A stretch of DNA of 64,000 bases from contig NC_003282.8 of NCBI RefSeq assembly GCF_000002985.6, forward strand, positions 2,666,001 to 2,730,000. The letters are read 5' to 3'. Shown piece by piece: positions 1 through 10,552 of the stretch. Source of the DNA: Caenorhabditis elegans. Taxonomy: Eukaryota > Nematoda > Chromadorea > Rhabditida > Rhabditidae. The stretch's first letter is position 1. Every line of letters starts with the position of its first letter. The notes beneath the pieces are model-generated. The model searched no databases and was not told the origin of the DNA. It saw only the letters and a program-made list of their open reading frames with translations. The position numbers and the translations under genes were made by a program.

Positions 1-1064
1 GTTATATTGATTTTTTGGAATTTTCATGTTGGTATTTTAAAGAATTTAAGGGAAACAATAAAATCTATAATGGAACTAACAAGTATATAAAAATATCACA
101 AAACCCTGATTAAAAAAAGACCAAATTTTTAAGATTTTCGAAAGATTCGCATGAAAAAAAAAAAAAAACTCAAATTCCTCCATTTCCCAATTGTTTTTCG
201 TTTAATTTCCCCATTTTTTCACATCAATTAGGCTGAAATTCTCACGTTTCTCCAATAAATTCGAGGCTAAAGGGGTTCCGGGCCCTCCACCATGCAAGCG
301 CGCTCTATTGAGAAATTGCATAGTTTTGGCATTTGAACGGGTTCACAGGCATTTTGTTGATTTTTCCGGCAATTTTTTAGACTTTAATGATTTTTTCTAA
401 AGCTTAATCAATTTGTTCATGAAACCGGACAAAAATATACATGAAGTTGAGGTTTTTTAATGTAAAAACTCTCGTTTTTATAGTTTCCCAGTGATTTTTC
501 AAGTTTTTATTGATTTTCCAGAAACTTTAATAGAGAATATGTGTTATAAACCTGTTGAAAACAAATAGAACTGTCAATATTTATAATTTTAGAGATTCGA
601 ACGCGCGATTTTCTCCACAAAATGACATTGTGCAGCACATTTCGTGCCTAACAAGCGAGGTTTCTTATCAAAAACAATTTTTAAAATTGTTCATTTTTGT
701 GTTGGAAATATTTATTCGCCTAATTTTGTTAATTTTAAAAAAAATTTGGCTAAAGTTTCTGTTCGGTTACGGTAGGCAATGCCGCAAACACCGAGTGAAC
801 TTTTGCACTATATCTGACGACACTTTTTTCTCAATTTTTAAAATAAGATTTTCTCCATTTTTCCTCAATTTTCCGCGAATTTCTTCAAATTTTCTCGCCG
901 GAAACGTCAAATTCGCCTCGAACCATCTCGAAAATCATAAAAATCATCGTTTTCCCATCAAAATACGACCATTTTCTCCCTTGAAAACAATTAACTCTGC
1001 GCCGGAACCAATTTTCCCCGTTTCTCATCAATTATTTCCGGTTTTTCAGAGAACATCTTGCGCA
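1..1064. other. Upstream/intergenic DNA before first gene
   Basis: AT-rich DNA with no convincing exon. A short GC-richer piece near 285-320 holds the motif GCAAGCGCGCTCTATTG. Close relatives recur at about 15450, 16325, 43450 and 45480, so it is a dispersed repeat fragment. A 206-codon open frame covers 555-1175 but has low-complexity Phe/Asn-rich composition and runs across the first exon and intron of the next gene in the wrong frame, so I do not call it. A good acceptor (GTTTTTCAG ending at 1049) lies 15 bases before the first start codon and is a likely trans-splice site. Confidence 0.6.
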
Positions 1065-4000
1065 ATGGATCGTGAAGGCTCGAGTAAAGTGAGGAGTTTT
1101 AGAAAGTTTACAAAATTAATAAAAAATGTGTGTTTCAGAGCGCCGAAGAGGAGAAACCAAAGGAGCCGGTGGTAGTGGAAAAAGCCAGCGGGGAGCCGAA
1201 AAAAGCGGAAGATCCGACGACGAAAAAGCGACCAAGGAAGAATGAAGATGTAATATATATGGGAAAATTGAGCTTTATTGAAGAAAAATTAATATTTTAA
1301 TTTTAAAAAAAATTAAAAAAAATTTTTTTTTTTTTTCATTTCTAATTTTCTAAAGCTTTTGAAGGATGCTCCCGAGACATCAGACGACGAGGATCAGCGT
1401 GCCGAGACCGCTGGCTCCAGAAATTACCCGGCAAATCTGTGGAATCGTCTCAAAAATCCGCCAGCAAATCGTCCGACTATCGACGTGTGGGAATTCAAAT
1501 TGGTACGACCGACGGGGGAAATTCAACTATTTTTTTTAGGCCAAAATTTTTCTGTTTCAGGACGGCGAAGTGCTGACAATGACGTTCACGTGTGACGGCG
1601 AGAAGTATCCAATGTATTTTACGCCGAGAAGCGTGATGTAAGCTGGAAAATCTGATTTTTAATGGAAAAAATCGGGGTTTTTTGATGAAAATACCCCTAA
1701 AACTCCCATTTTTTGGCCAAAAAAACGCAATTTTTTGCAGTGATTTCCAAATGCGCAACAACTATTGGATTCCACGTCATAATAACACGTTCAAATCACT
1801 CAGAACTCGTCTCTACTCGCTTCCGAAGACTGTCAGCATCAATAAACTCGTTTTTTCGGTGAGAAAATCGATAAATTTGCCAAAAAATTGGATTTTTACG
1901 GAAAATTTGCCGAAAGTCTCGTGGTTTTGATAATTTTTTGGCAGATTTTTCTATAAAACGCAATTTTTCTTCTAGAAACGTTAAAATTTGTGTCAATCCG
2001 GCTGAAATTGCAGTTTTTAGGCCAAAATTTCGGTAAAATACCCTAAACTTTGGAATTTGGACTCAATATTAACAGTTTAAATGTGAAATTATGTGTGAAA
2101 TCGATGGAAATTTCAATTTTTTAGGCTAAAATTGTGTAATTCGAAAAAAAAAACAACGAGGAATTTCACATTTTTCGCCGATAATTCCTACTGTTTCAGC
2201 TTAAAATTCATTTTTTTTTCCTGAAAAAACTTGAAATTTCTAATAAGTATCCACTCAAAATCCGCGAATTTAAGGCAAAAACTTAATTTTCGCAAAAAAA
2301 ATCAATTTTTAAATTATTTACAACGATGCTCCGAAATTCCGCCGGCGCGTGTTGTTTAGCGCGCATTTTTTTTCGGCGGGAATTTGAATTTTAATGCTCG
2401 ATTTTCTTGATTTTCAGTGGAAATTCTAAATTTAATTTCATTTTTCTTCTAGAAACCGGTAAAATTCGTGTCAAACCGGCTGAAATCCCAATTTTTTAGG
2501 CTAAAATTTTGTAATTCGGGAAAAAAAAAATGAATTTCACATTTTTAGCCGATAATTTATTCTATTATCCAGCTTAAAATTCATTTTTTTCCTGAAAAAA
2601 CTTGAAATTTCTAATAATTTACTGCTCAAAATCCGCGAATTTAAGGCAAAAACTTGATTTTTTCGCAAAAAAATCAATTTTTAAATTATTTACAACGATG
2701 CTCCGAAATTCCGCCGACGCGTGTTGTTTTTTTCCGCGGGAATTTGAATTTTAATGCTCGATTTTCTTGATTTTCAGTGGAAATTCTTAATTTTTTTCTC
2801 TAATTTTTTGAAATTTTCAGAACACTCCGGAATGTGAAGCCGAGGATTGTCTGATTGAGCTCATGTTCATCAAAAAATGGACGTGTAAGCAGGTAAAAAT
2901 CCACTTTTTTCGGTAATTTAACTAATTTTTTTCAGCTCGACTATAACATTTGCACAGAATTCAATCAACCACAGCACTTGCGTCGTCTCGTTCACATGTT
3001 CAAGCCGACAGATATAACAGTTTCGTTGCATTTCGGACCATATATTCCCTCGGCGACTGCCCATGAGCCCAACTCAATGCACAATCACTTGGCTGCGCTC
3101 TCTGATACGACGCTGGCAATGGAAAAGGATTTCCGGCTGGATTGTGCTCACGCGTTGAGCTGTATGTGTGCAAAAATTTTTTTAAAAATTGAGCTGAAAT
3201 CATGAAAATTCGCCAAATTTTGACAGAGAAATCTGAAAATCAAAAAAAAATCATCGTTTTTTTTTCAGTGCCTCCAGATTCGTCGAAAAAGGAGCTCGGA
3301 ATGCTGTACGGAGAAGCTGGAAAAGGACGAGCATTCGGAATTCAAATGCTCCGGACTCTCACCGCGATCCGTAAATTCGTTGGAATGATGGCCGAGAAGC
3401 GAATGGCGCAGACGAAGGGTGTCGCGATTCGCAAATTTGTCGTCAAGTACGGGAAAATTCAGTTAAATCATAAAAATTCATCGAATTTGGACCTAAAAAT
3501 CTGAAAATTCCCAAAATTTTGACTTGAAAAACATGAAAATTCCTGAATTTTGATCTCAAAATCTAAAAACCCCTGAATTTTGACCTAAAAATCGGAAAAT
3601 TCCCTAATTTTGACCTAAAAATCTGAAAATTCCTTAATTTTGGCCTAAAAATCTGAACACTCCCCGAATTTCGACCTAAAAAGCTCAAAATTCCCAAAAA
3701 TTTTGACCTCTATATCTGAAAATTCCTTAAATATGACCTAAAACCACAAAATTTCATGAATTTTGACCTAAAAATCTTGAAAATTCCCAAATTTTTGACT
3801 TGAAAATCTGAAAATTCTCCGAATTTTGCCCTAAAATCATAAAATTTCCCAAATTTCGACTTAAAAATCATGAAAATTTCCCAAATTTTGACCAAAAAAT
3901 CAAAAAAAAAGCTCTCAAAAATCTTCAATTTATTCGAAATTTTACAACGATGCTCCGAAATTCCGCCGACGCGTGTTGTTTAGCGCGCGCTTTTTTCCGG

Positions 4001-6127
4001 CGGGAATAATGTGCTTATTTTTTATTTTAAAAAAGTTTTTAAACACCTGAAATTCCAGAAAAATTCAAAATTTCTATTCTATTTTCAGCGGCCCGGGCAT
4101 TCATGACAAGCCATGTGCAAAACTGCAACAACTGCTCAAGGAGGATGGTCTCGACGAGGCTAACAAGATGCGCGGCGCCTATGCTACTGGAGAAAGGGTT
4201 TTTTCCTGAATTTTGATCTCAAAATTTGAAAATTCGTCGAATTTTGACCAAAAAATTTGAAAATTCCTGAATTTTGGCCTAAAAATCAGAAAATTCCTTA
4301 ATTTTGGCCTAAAAATCAGAAAATTCCTTAATTTTGGCCTAAAAATCTGAACACTCCCCGAATTTCGACCTAAAAAGCTCAAAAGTCCCAAAAATTTCGA
4401 CCTCAATATCTGAAAATTCCTTAATTATGTGAAAAAAAAAGATAAAAATCTAATTTTTCCCCCCGATTTGTAGGTGTACGTTTGCGTGCGGAACGATCTC
4501 CGTCGAGCCTTCAAGTACTCTTTGGCAATGCCAGCCACCGCATTCAAAATGTCAATCGGAAATGAGCAATTATTGCTCTTCACTAAGTCTGTGCCGGTTT
4601 TTCATTGCTTTTTCCGCACAAATGTCGACGAACAAGGCGTCGTGCAGCTCATTACGGTGAGAGTTTCGACGAAAATTCGGGAAAAATCACTTGAAAATCA
4701 ATTTTTCTGGCTAAAAATTAGGCAATTTAGTTTTAGATGGCATATGACATTCGAAAAATGCAGAAATTTTCATGAAAAGCGGTTTGAAATTCAAGAATTT
4801 AGGCCAAAAATTAATAAGAATTATTATTACAACGATGCTCCGAAATTCCGCCACCGCGTGTTGTTTAGCGCGAGCTTTTTTCCGCGGGAATTTGAATTTT
4901 AACACTGGTTGTTTTTTGATTTTCAGTGGAAATTCTAAATTTCATTTCATTTTTCTTCTAGAAACCGGTAAAATTCGTGTCAAACCGGCTGAAATCCCAA
5001 TTTTTTAGGCTAAAATTTTGTAATTCGGAAAAAAAAAAGAAATTTCACATTTTTAGCCGATAATTTATTCTATTCCAGCTTAAAATTCATTTTTTTTTCC
5101 TGAAAAAACTTGAAATTTCTAATAATTTACTGCTCAAAATTCGCGAATTTAAGGCAGAAACTTGATTTTTTTTTTCAAAAAAATAGTCAGGAATTGACCA
5201 ATCAATACCTGGATAATAAGACAAAAATATACCTGAAAACCAGAGGAAAAAGAACAAAACACAGGTTTTATATCTCACTCACGTCTTTTATTGGGACAAA
5301 AGTGTGGAGAATGACTCCAAAAGACAGTAAAACACAGTGAAAATCACAATATGAGACACTATAGCCTCAAAAAACCTAAAACCTTAAACAAAAACAACAA
5401 AATAATGTCGAGCCTCACGGCACGACCTCTTTCTAACTCGTTCTCCGAGCGAAGTGATGACAATTAAAGGATTCGCGTCGCCTTGTGCGCAAGGCACGGA
5501 AAGTGCGTCAACAAGAGCGCAAGGCGCGAAACTTGTTAAGCGGGAATTCAGAGTTTCTAGGCGTGTCAGAATGACAAAAGAGCTTGCCTTTGATGAAAAA
5601 TAAGAAGAAAAACGGGCAAACCCGACAAAATTTTAAAATTCGATTAAAAATAATTACGATGCTCCGAAATTCCGCCGACGCGTGTTGTTTAGCGCGCGCT
5701 TTTTTCGGCGGGAATTTGAACTTAAAACTCTTTATTCACTGTGTTTTAGTGAATTTTCTGGCAGTTTTGACGATGGGTTTTATAGGGAAGTATGCAAAAT
5801 TTAATAATTTTTAATCGCAAAAACAAAAAAAACGTTGAAAATTTCAGGAATGGCAAAAAGGCGAGCGTAACATTGAAGAAATCCAACTGCACCTGGATCG
5901 AGTGATTGAGCCCAATTTCGTAGATCATTTGAACGCGGATCACGCGGATCCAAAGCGCGTCAAAGTTCGACGAGTTGTGTACGTTTATTGAAAAAAAAAC
6001 CACTATTTTTAAAAATTAAAAAAAAATTGAATTTTTTTCCAGAAACGGCCGCAAAACCACGCTGTACATTGAACGAGATCGTCTGGGATCCCGCCATCTC
6101 GCCTTGAGAACACTGGACACTAAATAA
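1065..6127 (+). CDS. 12-exon gene of unknown function (486 aa)
   Basis: Exons: 1065-1088, 1139-1249, 1356-1502, 1561-1637, 1741-1858, 2821-2892, 2936-3161, 3269-3446, 4089-4197, 4474-4656, 5848-5978, 6043-6127. Frames join at every junction and end in TAA. The first ~75 residues are charged and probably disordered (Lys/Glu-rich, then an acidic SDDEDQ stretch), as in many nuclear proteins. The rest looks globular, with hydrophobic, Trp- and Tyr-containing segments such as NNYWIPRHN and LMFIKKWTC. A basic stretch, VKVRRVVNGRKT, lies near the C-terminus. I see no signal peptide or membrane helix and do not recognise the family. Weak points are the exon 3 acceptor (TCTAAAG) and the exon 9 donor (AGG|GTTTTT). 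Introns 5, 8, 9 and 10 are packed with related repeats. Confidence 0.75.
2080..2810. repeat. Tandem ~360-bp duplication in intron 5
   Basis: Two copies lie head to tail (about 2100-2457 and 2458-2810). Each contains, in order, an AAACCGGTAAAATTCGTG-like start, TTTTTAGGCTAAAATT, CTGAAAAAACTTGAAATTTC and a GC-rich palindromic core with ACGATGCTCCGAAATTCC and CGTGTTGTTTAGCGCG. The core recurs at 3948-4007, 4838-4890, 5658-5715, 11345-11385 and 11855-11920, so it is a dispersed family. The second copy has lost part of the core (GTGTTGTTTTTTTCCGCG). Confidence 0.8.
3470..4425. repeat. Degenerate ~34-bp intronic repeats flanking exon 9
   Basis: Introns 8 (3470-3905) and 9 (4200-4425) are built from variants of CTGAATTTTGACCTAAAAAT plus CTGAAAATTC. 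The same array lies on both sides of the 109-bp exon 9, with near-identical stretches at about 3640-3730 and 4335-4425. The repeat was therefore either present before the exon boundary or copied across the exon. A copy of the ACGATGCTCCG core sits at 3948-4007. Confidence 0.7.
4828..5720. repeat. Third copy of the intron-5 unit, split by an insertion
   Basis: 4828-5175 repeats the 360-bp unit of intron 5, including its palindromic core. In the intron-5 copies the unit runs from a CTTGATTTTTTCGC-like stretch straight into the next core. Here it is interrupted at about 5185 and resumes near 5628 with AAAATTCGATTAAAAATAATTACGATGCTCCG-type sequence. The intervening ~440 bp has unrelated composition: a GC-richer part at 5400-5540 with GCGCAAGGCACGG and GCGCAAGGCGCG. 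It looks like an inserted element, but I found no clear terminal repeats or target duplication. Confidence 0.55.
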
Positions 6128-7072
6128 TTATTTAACACTGAAATATCGATTTTCGTCAATTATCTTATTTATTCTGTCACTACTATGAAGCATATTGTCA
6201 CTATTTTTTCACTGATTCTGCAGAAGAATTTTGAATATTGGAACCAGAGGTCTACAAATTCGGCAAATTGCCGATTTGCCGGAATTAAATTTTCTGGCAA
6301 ATCGGCAAATTGCCGGAATTGAAAATTTCCGGCGGCACACCGGCAATAAAAAAATAAAAATAATTCAATTTGTTTCATTAAAGCTGTGAATTTTGACACC
6401 TGAAACTATAAATTTCCCCGTGTTAGAATTGCCGGTTTTCTGATTTGCCTGATATTTTGAATTCCGGCAATTTGCCGATTTGCCGCAAATTTTCAATTCC
6501 GGCAATTTGCCGATTTACCAAAAATTTTAACTCCGTCAAATTGCCGATTTGCCGCAAATTTTAAATCCCGGCAAATCTCAATTCCGACAATTTGCCAAAA
6601 ATTTTTAATTCCGGCAATTTTCCGACTTGCCGGAAAATTATTATTTTCGCCAAATTGCCGATTTGCCGGAAATTTTTTATTCCGGCAAATTGCCGATTTG
6701 CCGGAAATTTTCAATTCCGTCAAATTGCCGATTTGCCGAAAACTTTAATTTCCGGCAAATTTTCCGATTTGCCAAAAATTTTTAATTCCGGCAATTGTCC
6801 GATTTGCCGGAAAATTATCATTTTCGCCAAATTGCCGATTTGGCGAAAACTTCCAATTTCGGCAATTAGCCGTTTTGTCGGGAATTTTGAATTCCGGCAA
6901 TTGTCCGATTTGCCGGAATACGCACCCCAGAATAACACCAAATAATGTGATTAATGGCAAATGCAAAAATGTATTTATTCGTACAAGAATTCGAAGTATT
7001 AAAAAAGAAGAACAATCGTTTTTTAAAAATCATTACACATTTAAAAATAATCCCGAATTAGAACTATCAACT
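6128..7072. repeat. CGGCAAATTGCCG repeat array between convergent genes
   Basis: From about 6250 to 6925 the DNA is a tandem array of ~30-bp units around the palindrome CGGCAAATTGCCG / GCCGATTTGCCGGAAATTTT, with drift. It fills the space between two convergent genes. The open frames in it (117, 76 and 73 codons, both strands) are by-products of the repeat. An AATAAA on the minus strand at 6973-6978 fits as the poly(A) signal of the glutathione peroxidase gene, about 95 bases past its stop. Confidence 0.75.
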
Positions 7073-8734
7073 CTAAATCCTGATTCTTTGAGGTCTGGCC
7101 TTAGTTGCCGGCTCGGCGAGCAATTGCTCAATGAACATCTCAATGACAACATCTCCGTGGCTCCATGCAGTTGGATGGAAACGGAATCTCGGAACTCCAT
7201 TTCTATCGATAAGGAATTTCTCAAAGTTCCAAATGATATCAGATGCTCGAATCGGGTTGTACATCAATTCCTCACTCTTTCCGATTTTCTCGACAGTTTG
7301 TGGACAGGATTCCTGAATTTAAAACAATTTTCCTAATTATTAGTACATTTTTCGGGGGGACTAAGCGGGGCTACCTTAACAAATTCATAGAGCGGGTGTT
7401 GATTCTCTCCGTTCACATCGATTTTTCCAAAAATTTGAAGCTTCTGATGTGGAGTTCATCCGTTTCCAGGACGAACATGAGTCAGGCCATTCAATAATTC
7501 GTGATTCTCTGCAGGTTCTTGTAAATAGAACTGATTGCATGGAAATGCGGCGATGACTAGGCCTTGTTTTTGATATTTGTCGAGTATGGGGTTGAAATCG
7601 GTGTACTGTTGAGTGTAGGCTAGAAATATATATATATATTTTATATTTTATTCGTTCACGTTTTAAAGAAATATTTTAAGATTGTCACACAATTTTGGCT
7701 TCCCGCATAAATCGAAATGGCAGAGTTTGCCGAACTAGGCCATTTTGGGTCGGAGAGATTTTGTGTAGATTTACGGCGCGCGTTGCGTGTCGCGTCGCGG
7801 TTCGTTTTTAGTTGTAAAACTGATGTATTTGCCCGTGTGGGGTACACGACTTTCCCACGCGTTATCCGGCAGGATACACGTGGCTGTCTTTTTGCATAAT
7901 TTTGAAGCAAACGCGCCTCATTGAGAATTCACGTGGGCGCCAACTCTCGCTATTCATTCGGGTGAGAGACGCAGATACTACCTTTTTCTCTGGACGTGAA
8001 AAACGCAATGGATAACCGTTTAGCCGTCTGCGTCCCTTCTTTCACACGACATTTTCTTCTCCGAGAGGACTACGCAAGCTGTGGACGAGGTATCCTCCTC
8101 TTCCAGGATTTTCAAGGCCATTTTCTCACATTTCTCACGTTTTCTCGTCCGCGAGAAAACATCAATTTTGAGACAGCCAGCGAGCACGTGACGGTATTGT
8201 CAATGGAGCGCGAAAATTCAATGAGAAAGGCCAGAACCCCTTGGGCCTCATATTATGAAATTTAAGAGTTTGCCGAACTAGGCCATTTTGACTCGGCCAA
8301 TGCCGGGGCAGATTTATGGCGCGTTGCGTGTCACGTCGCGGCTCGTTTTTAGTTGTAAAACTGCACGACTTTCCCACGCGTTATCCGGCAGGAGATTGTC
8401 TATGGAGCGCGAAAAATTCAACGAGGAAGGCCAGAGCCCCGTGGAGAATAAAAAAGATCCCACCACAGAAAGTAGCAACATTGACCAGAAGTGTAACCTT
8501 TCCTCGATATTGACTAAGATCCGTGTAATCTCCTTTTAAGGTTTCAATTTGAAAATCGAATACACTTTGATTCGTGACTGCACATTGTTTCCAGCGCAGA
8601 GTATCGTCCACTTCGACTAAAAAAAACCACAGATTATACAGAAGCAGAGAATTGTTTTTTTTTAACTTACCACAAAACGCAAAGAGAATTACTGTGAAAG
8701 AAACAGCCAAAGTAAGTAGGGAATTCGATGCCAT
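7073..8734 (-). CDS. gpx-8: Secreted-type glutathione peroxidase (Cys form, 233 aa)
   Basis: Minus-strand exons: 8734-8671, 8616-8464, 7619-7375, 7312-7073. Glutathione peroxidases reduce hydroperoxides with thiol donors. An N-terminal hydrophobic stretch (about residues 8-21, [14 protein letters not shown]) looks like a signal peptide, so the protein is probably secreted or in the ER. Family marks are LVNVATFC with the peroxidatic Cys (Cys codon TGT, not selenocysteine TGA), FPCNQF with the conserved Gln, and [12 protein letters not shown] with the Trp and Asn of the catalytic tetrad. Length fits the family. Intron 2 (845 bp) holds two repeat insertions. The symbol is from memory of C. elegans Y94H6A.4; the enzyme family is certain, the symbol less so. 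Confidence 0.93.
7716..8445. repeat. Two copies of a dispersed repeat in gpx intron 2
   Basis: Two related segments (about 7716-7880 and 8262-8440) share GAGTTTGCCGAACTAGGCC, GCGTTGCGTGTC, CGTCGCGG, TCGTTTTTAGTTGTAAAACTG and CCACGCGTTATCCGGCAGGA. Between them lie further pieces (GGAGCGCGAAAATTCAATGAG at 8203-8223, resembling 8404-8424). Both copies are in direct orientation, opposite to gpx transcription. The region is GC-richer than the flanking intron and looks like nested copies of a non-autonomous DNA element. Confidence 0.65.
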
Positions 8735-8772
8735 TGTTAGCTGTTAGCTGTATTCAAGCTATTTGGCGTTCT

Positions 8773-8781
8773 CTTTTTATA
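8773..8781 (-). promoter_or_regulatory. TATA box of the glutathione peroxidase gene
   Basis: On the minus strand, GGTATAAAAAG lies about 40 bases upstream of the gpx ATG. A start site 25-30 bases further on would leave a 5' leader of only 10-20 bases. The position suggests a discrete TATA promoter rather than a long outron. This is an inference from position and sequence only. Confidence 0.5.
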
Positions 8782-8789
8782 CCATAGGT

Positions 8790-10460
8790 TCGGTTCAATG
8801 GTTCAATGTTTTAATCCTTGCCAACGGACACATCATTTGATGTTCTTATTTATCAATTTACAAACAAATAGTTTGCCCCGCAAAATAAATAGCGGAGGAG
8901 ATTTTACAAGAGATCAAATTAGTTCGATATCGGCAAACAAACTAACAACTTCAACTATTTTGATTCAAAGATACCACGGCGTGTAAATTGGTACCTCTGG
9001 CCTAGAAAAAAGCTTGAAAAACAAATGTACGCAATTATGAAAATGCGCGTGGTGTTTGCGGACTTGACTACCGTAGTCCACATAAATTTTAGCAATTAAT
9101 ACTTCCCGGTTTCGTTTTATATGAAAATATCGTTGAATTTAAGCAAAAAATGCATTGTCTTATTGAAAAAGAATGAAGGAAACACTAAAATTATATGAAA
9201 TTCAATTACAAAAAAATATGAACCACGCATTGAACGAAACAAAGCAGTTTGAAGCTGCATTAAGGAACAGCAATTTTAAGTGTAAACTTGTGACGGTGGG
9301 TATACATTTTATGTTTTTAAATTGTTCGAAAACCTTCATTTCGTCAATTGGTGAAGTTTCAAAAACTTTGTGAATCTAGTTTTTGAAAAAATTTAAAATT
9401 TGTGGCAATTTCACCGATTTTTCGTGAATTTCCGAGCTAAAATTGAAAAATTCATTGTGAACTTGTGACGGTGGGTATGGATTTTATGCACATATTTTGT
9501 TTGAAATAGTCTACCAAGTAAACTGGTGAAGTTTCAAAAACTTTGTGGATCTAGTTTTTGAAAAAAGTTCAAAATTGCGCCAATTTTGACCAATTTTGGT
9601 GGTTTTCTGAGCTAAAATTGAAAAGTTGGGAATGAACTTGTGACGGTGGGTATGGATTTTTTTCACATAATTCGTTCTAAATAGTCTACCGAGGAAACTG
9701 GTAAAGTTTCAGAAGCTTTGTGGCCCTAGTTTTCGAAAAAAGTTCCAAAATGTGCCAATTTTGACCAATTTTGGTGGTTTTCTGAGCTAAAATTGAAAAG
9801 TTGGGAATGAACTTGTGACGGTGGGTATGGATTTTTTCACATAATTCGTTCTAAATAGTCTACCGAGGAAACTGGTAAAGTTTCAGAAACTTTGTGGCCC
9901 TAGTTTTCGAAAAAAGTTCCAAAATGTGCTAATTTTCACGCATTTCTGTAATAATTGCCTAATAAATCAAATTTCCATTTTTATTTAGGAAAATAATCGT
10001 TTTTTAATGTGATATATTTATTTAAAAAGCAATTTTCGTTCATATTCTGTTTGTTTTGATCGAATTTTAGTGGTTTTCGGAGCAAAAATAGAAAAATTCA
10101 ATATGAACTTGTGACGGTGGGTATGAATTTTTTGCTCACAATTTGATTATAACAGTCTACTGAGTAAACTGGTGAAAGTTTAGAAAATTTGTGGATCTAG
10201 TTTTTGAAAAAAATTCAAAAATGTACAAGTTTTGACGCATTTTCCTAATAATTGCATAATAAATCGAATTTCCGCCTTTATTTAGGAAAATAATCGTTTT
10301 TATATGTGATTTATTCGTTTAAAAAACAATTTTTGTAAAGCAAGCGGCTCTCATATCTTTTGAATCAGCTACATAAATTAGCAAGAATTTAGCAAGAATC
10401 AAGTGTTTCTTTTCAAATTAGAGAAAATAAGATTTAAAAATCCGCGCAAAACTGAATACG
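8790..10460. repeat. Intergenic DNA with a ~174-bp tandem repeat
   Basis: 8790-9120 has nothing I can name. From about 9285 to 10250 a unit starting CTTGTGACGGTGGGTAT recurs at about 9289, 9463, 9637, 9811 and 10109. The first four spacings are close to 174 bp; the last is longer because of an insertion that includes TAGGAAAATAATCGTTTTT, itself repeated at about 9988 and 10285. Each unit also contains AGTCTACCGAGGAAACTGG and CTTTGTGGATCTAGTTTTTG. Copies 3 and 4 are nearly identical, implying recent tandem duplication. Confidence 0.8.
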
Positions 10461-10473
10461 CGTCAGCGCGTGC

Positions 10474-10488
10474 GAGAAACGCGCCAGC
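10474..10488. promoter_or_regulatory. Shared GAGAAACGCGCCAGC motif in 5' flank
   Basis: This 15-mer lies 65 bases upstream of the RSRC1-like ATG. It is identical to one at 59961-59975, about 140 bases upstream of the ubxn-2 ATG but in the opposite orientation relative to that gene. A near copy (GAGAAACGCGCAAGC) is at 60668-60682. It stands out as GC-rich within AT-rich DNA and may be a promoter element of housekeeping genes. It could also be a repeat fragment. Confidence 0.4.
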
Positions 10489-10552
10489 ACCGTACCTTGA
10501 CGCGTTACTCGTCCAATTTATTTTTTCGAATTCAAATCTTTCTCCGACAAAA

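Noticed and set aside
555..1175. 206-codon plus-strand frame
   Set aside because: Low-complexity composition; it overlaps exon 1 and intron 1 of the real gene in another frame.
6493..6966. Open frames of 73-117 codons on both strands
   Set aside because: By-products of the CGGCAAATTGCCG repeat array.
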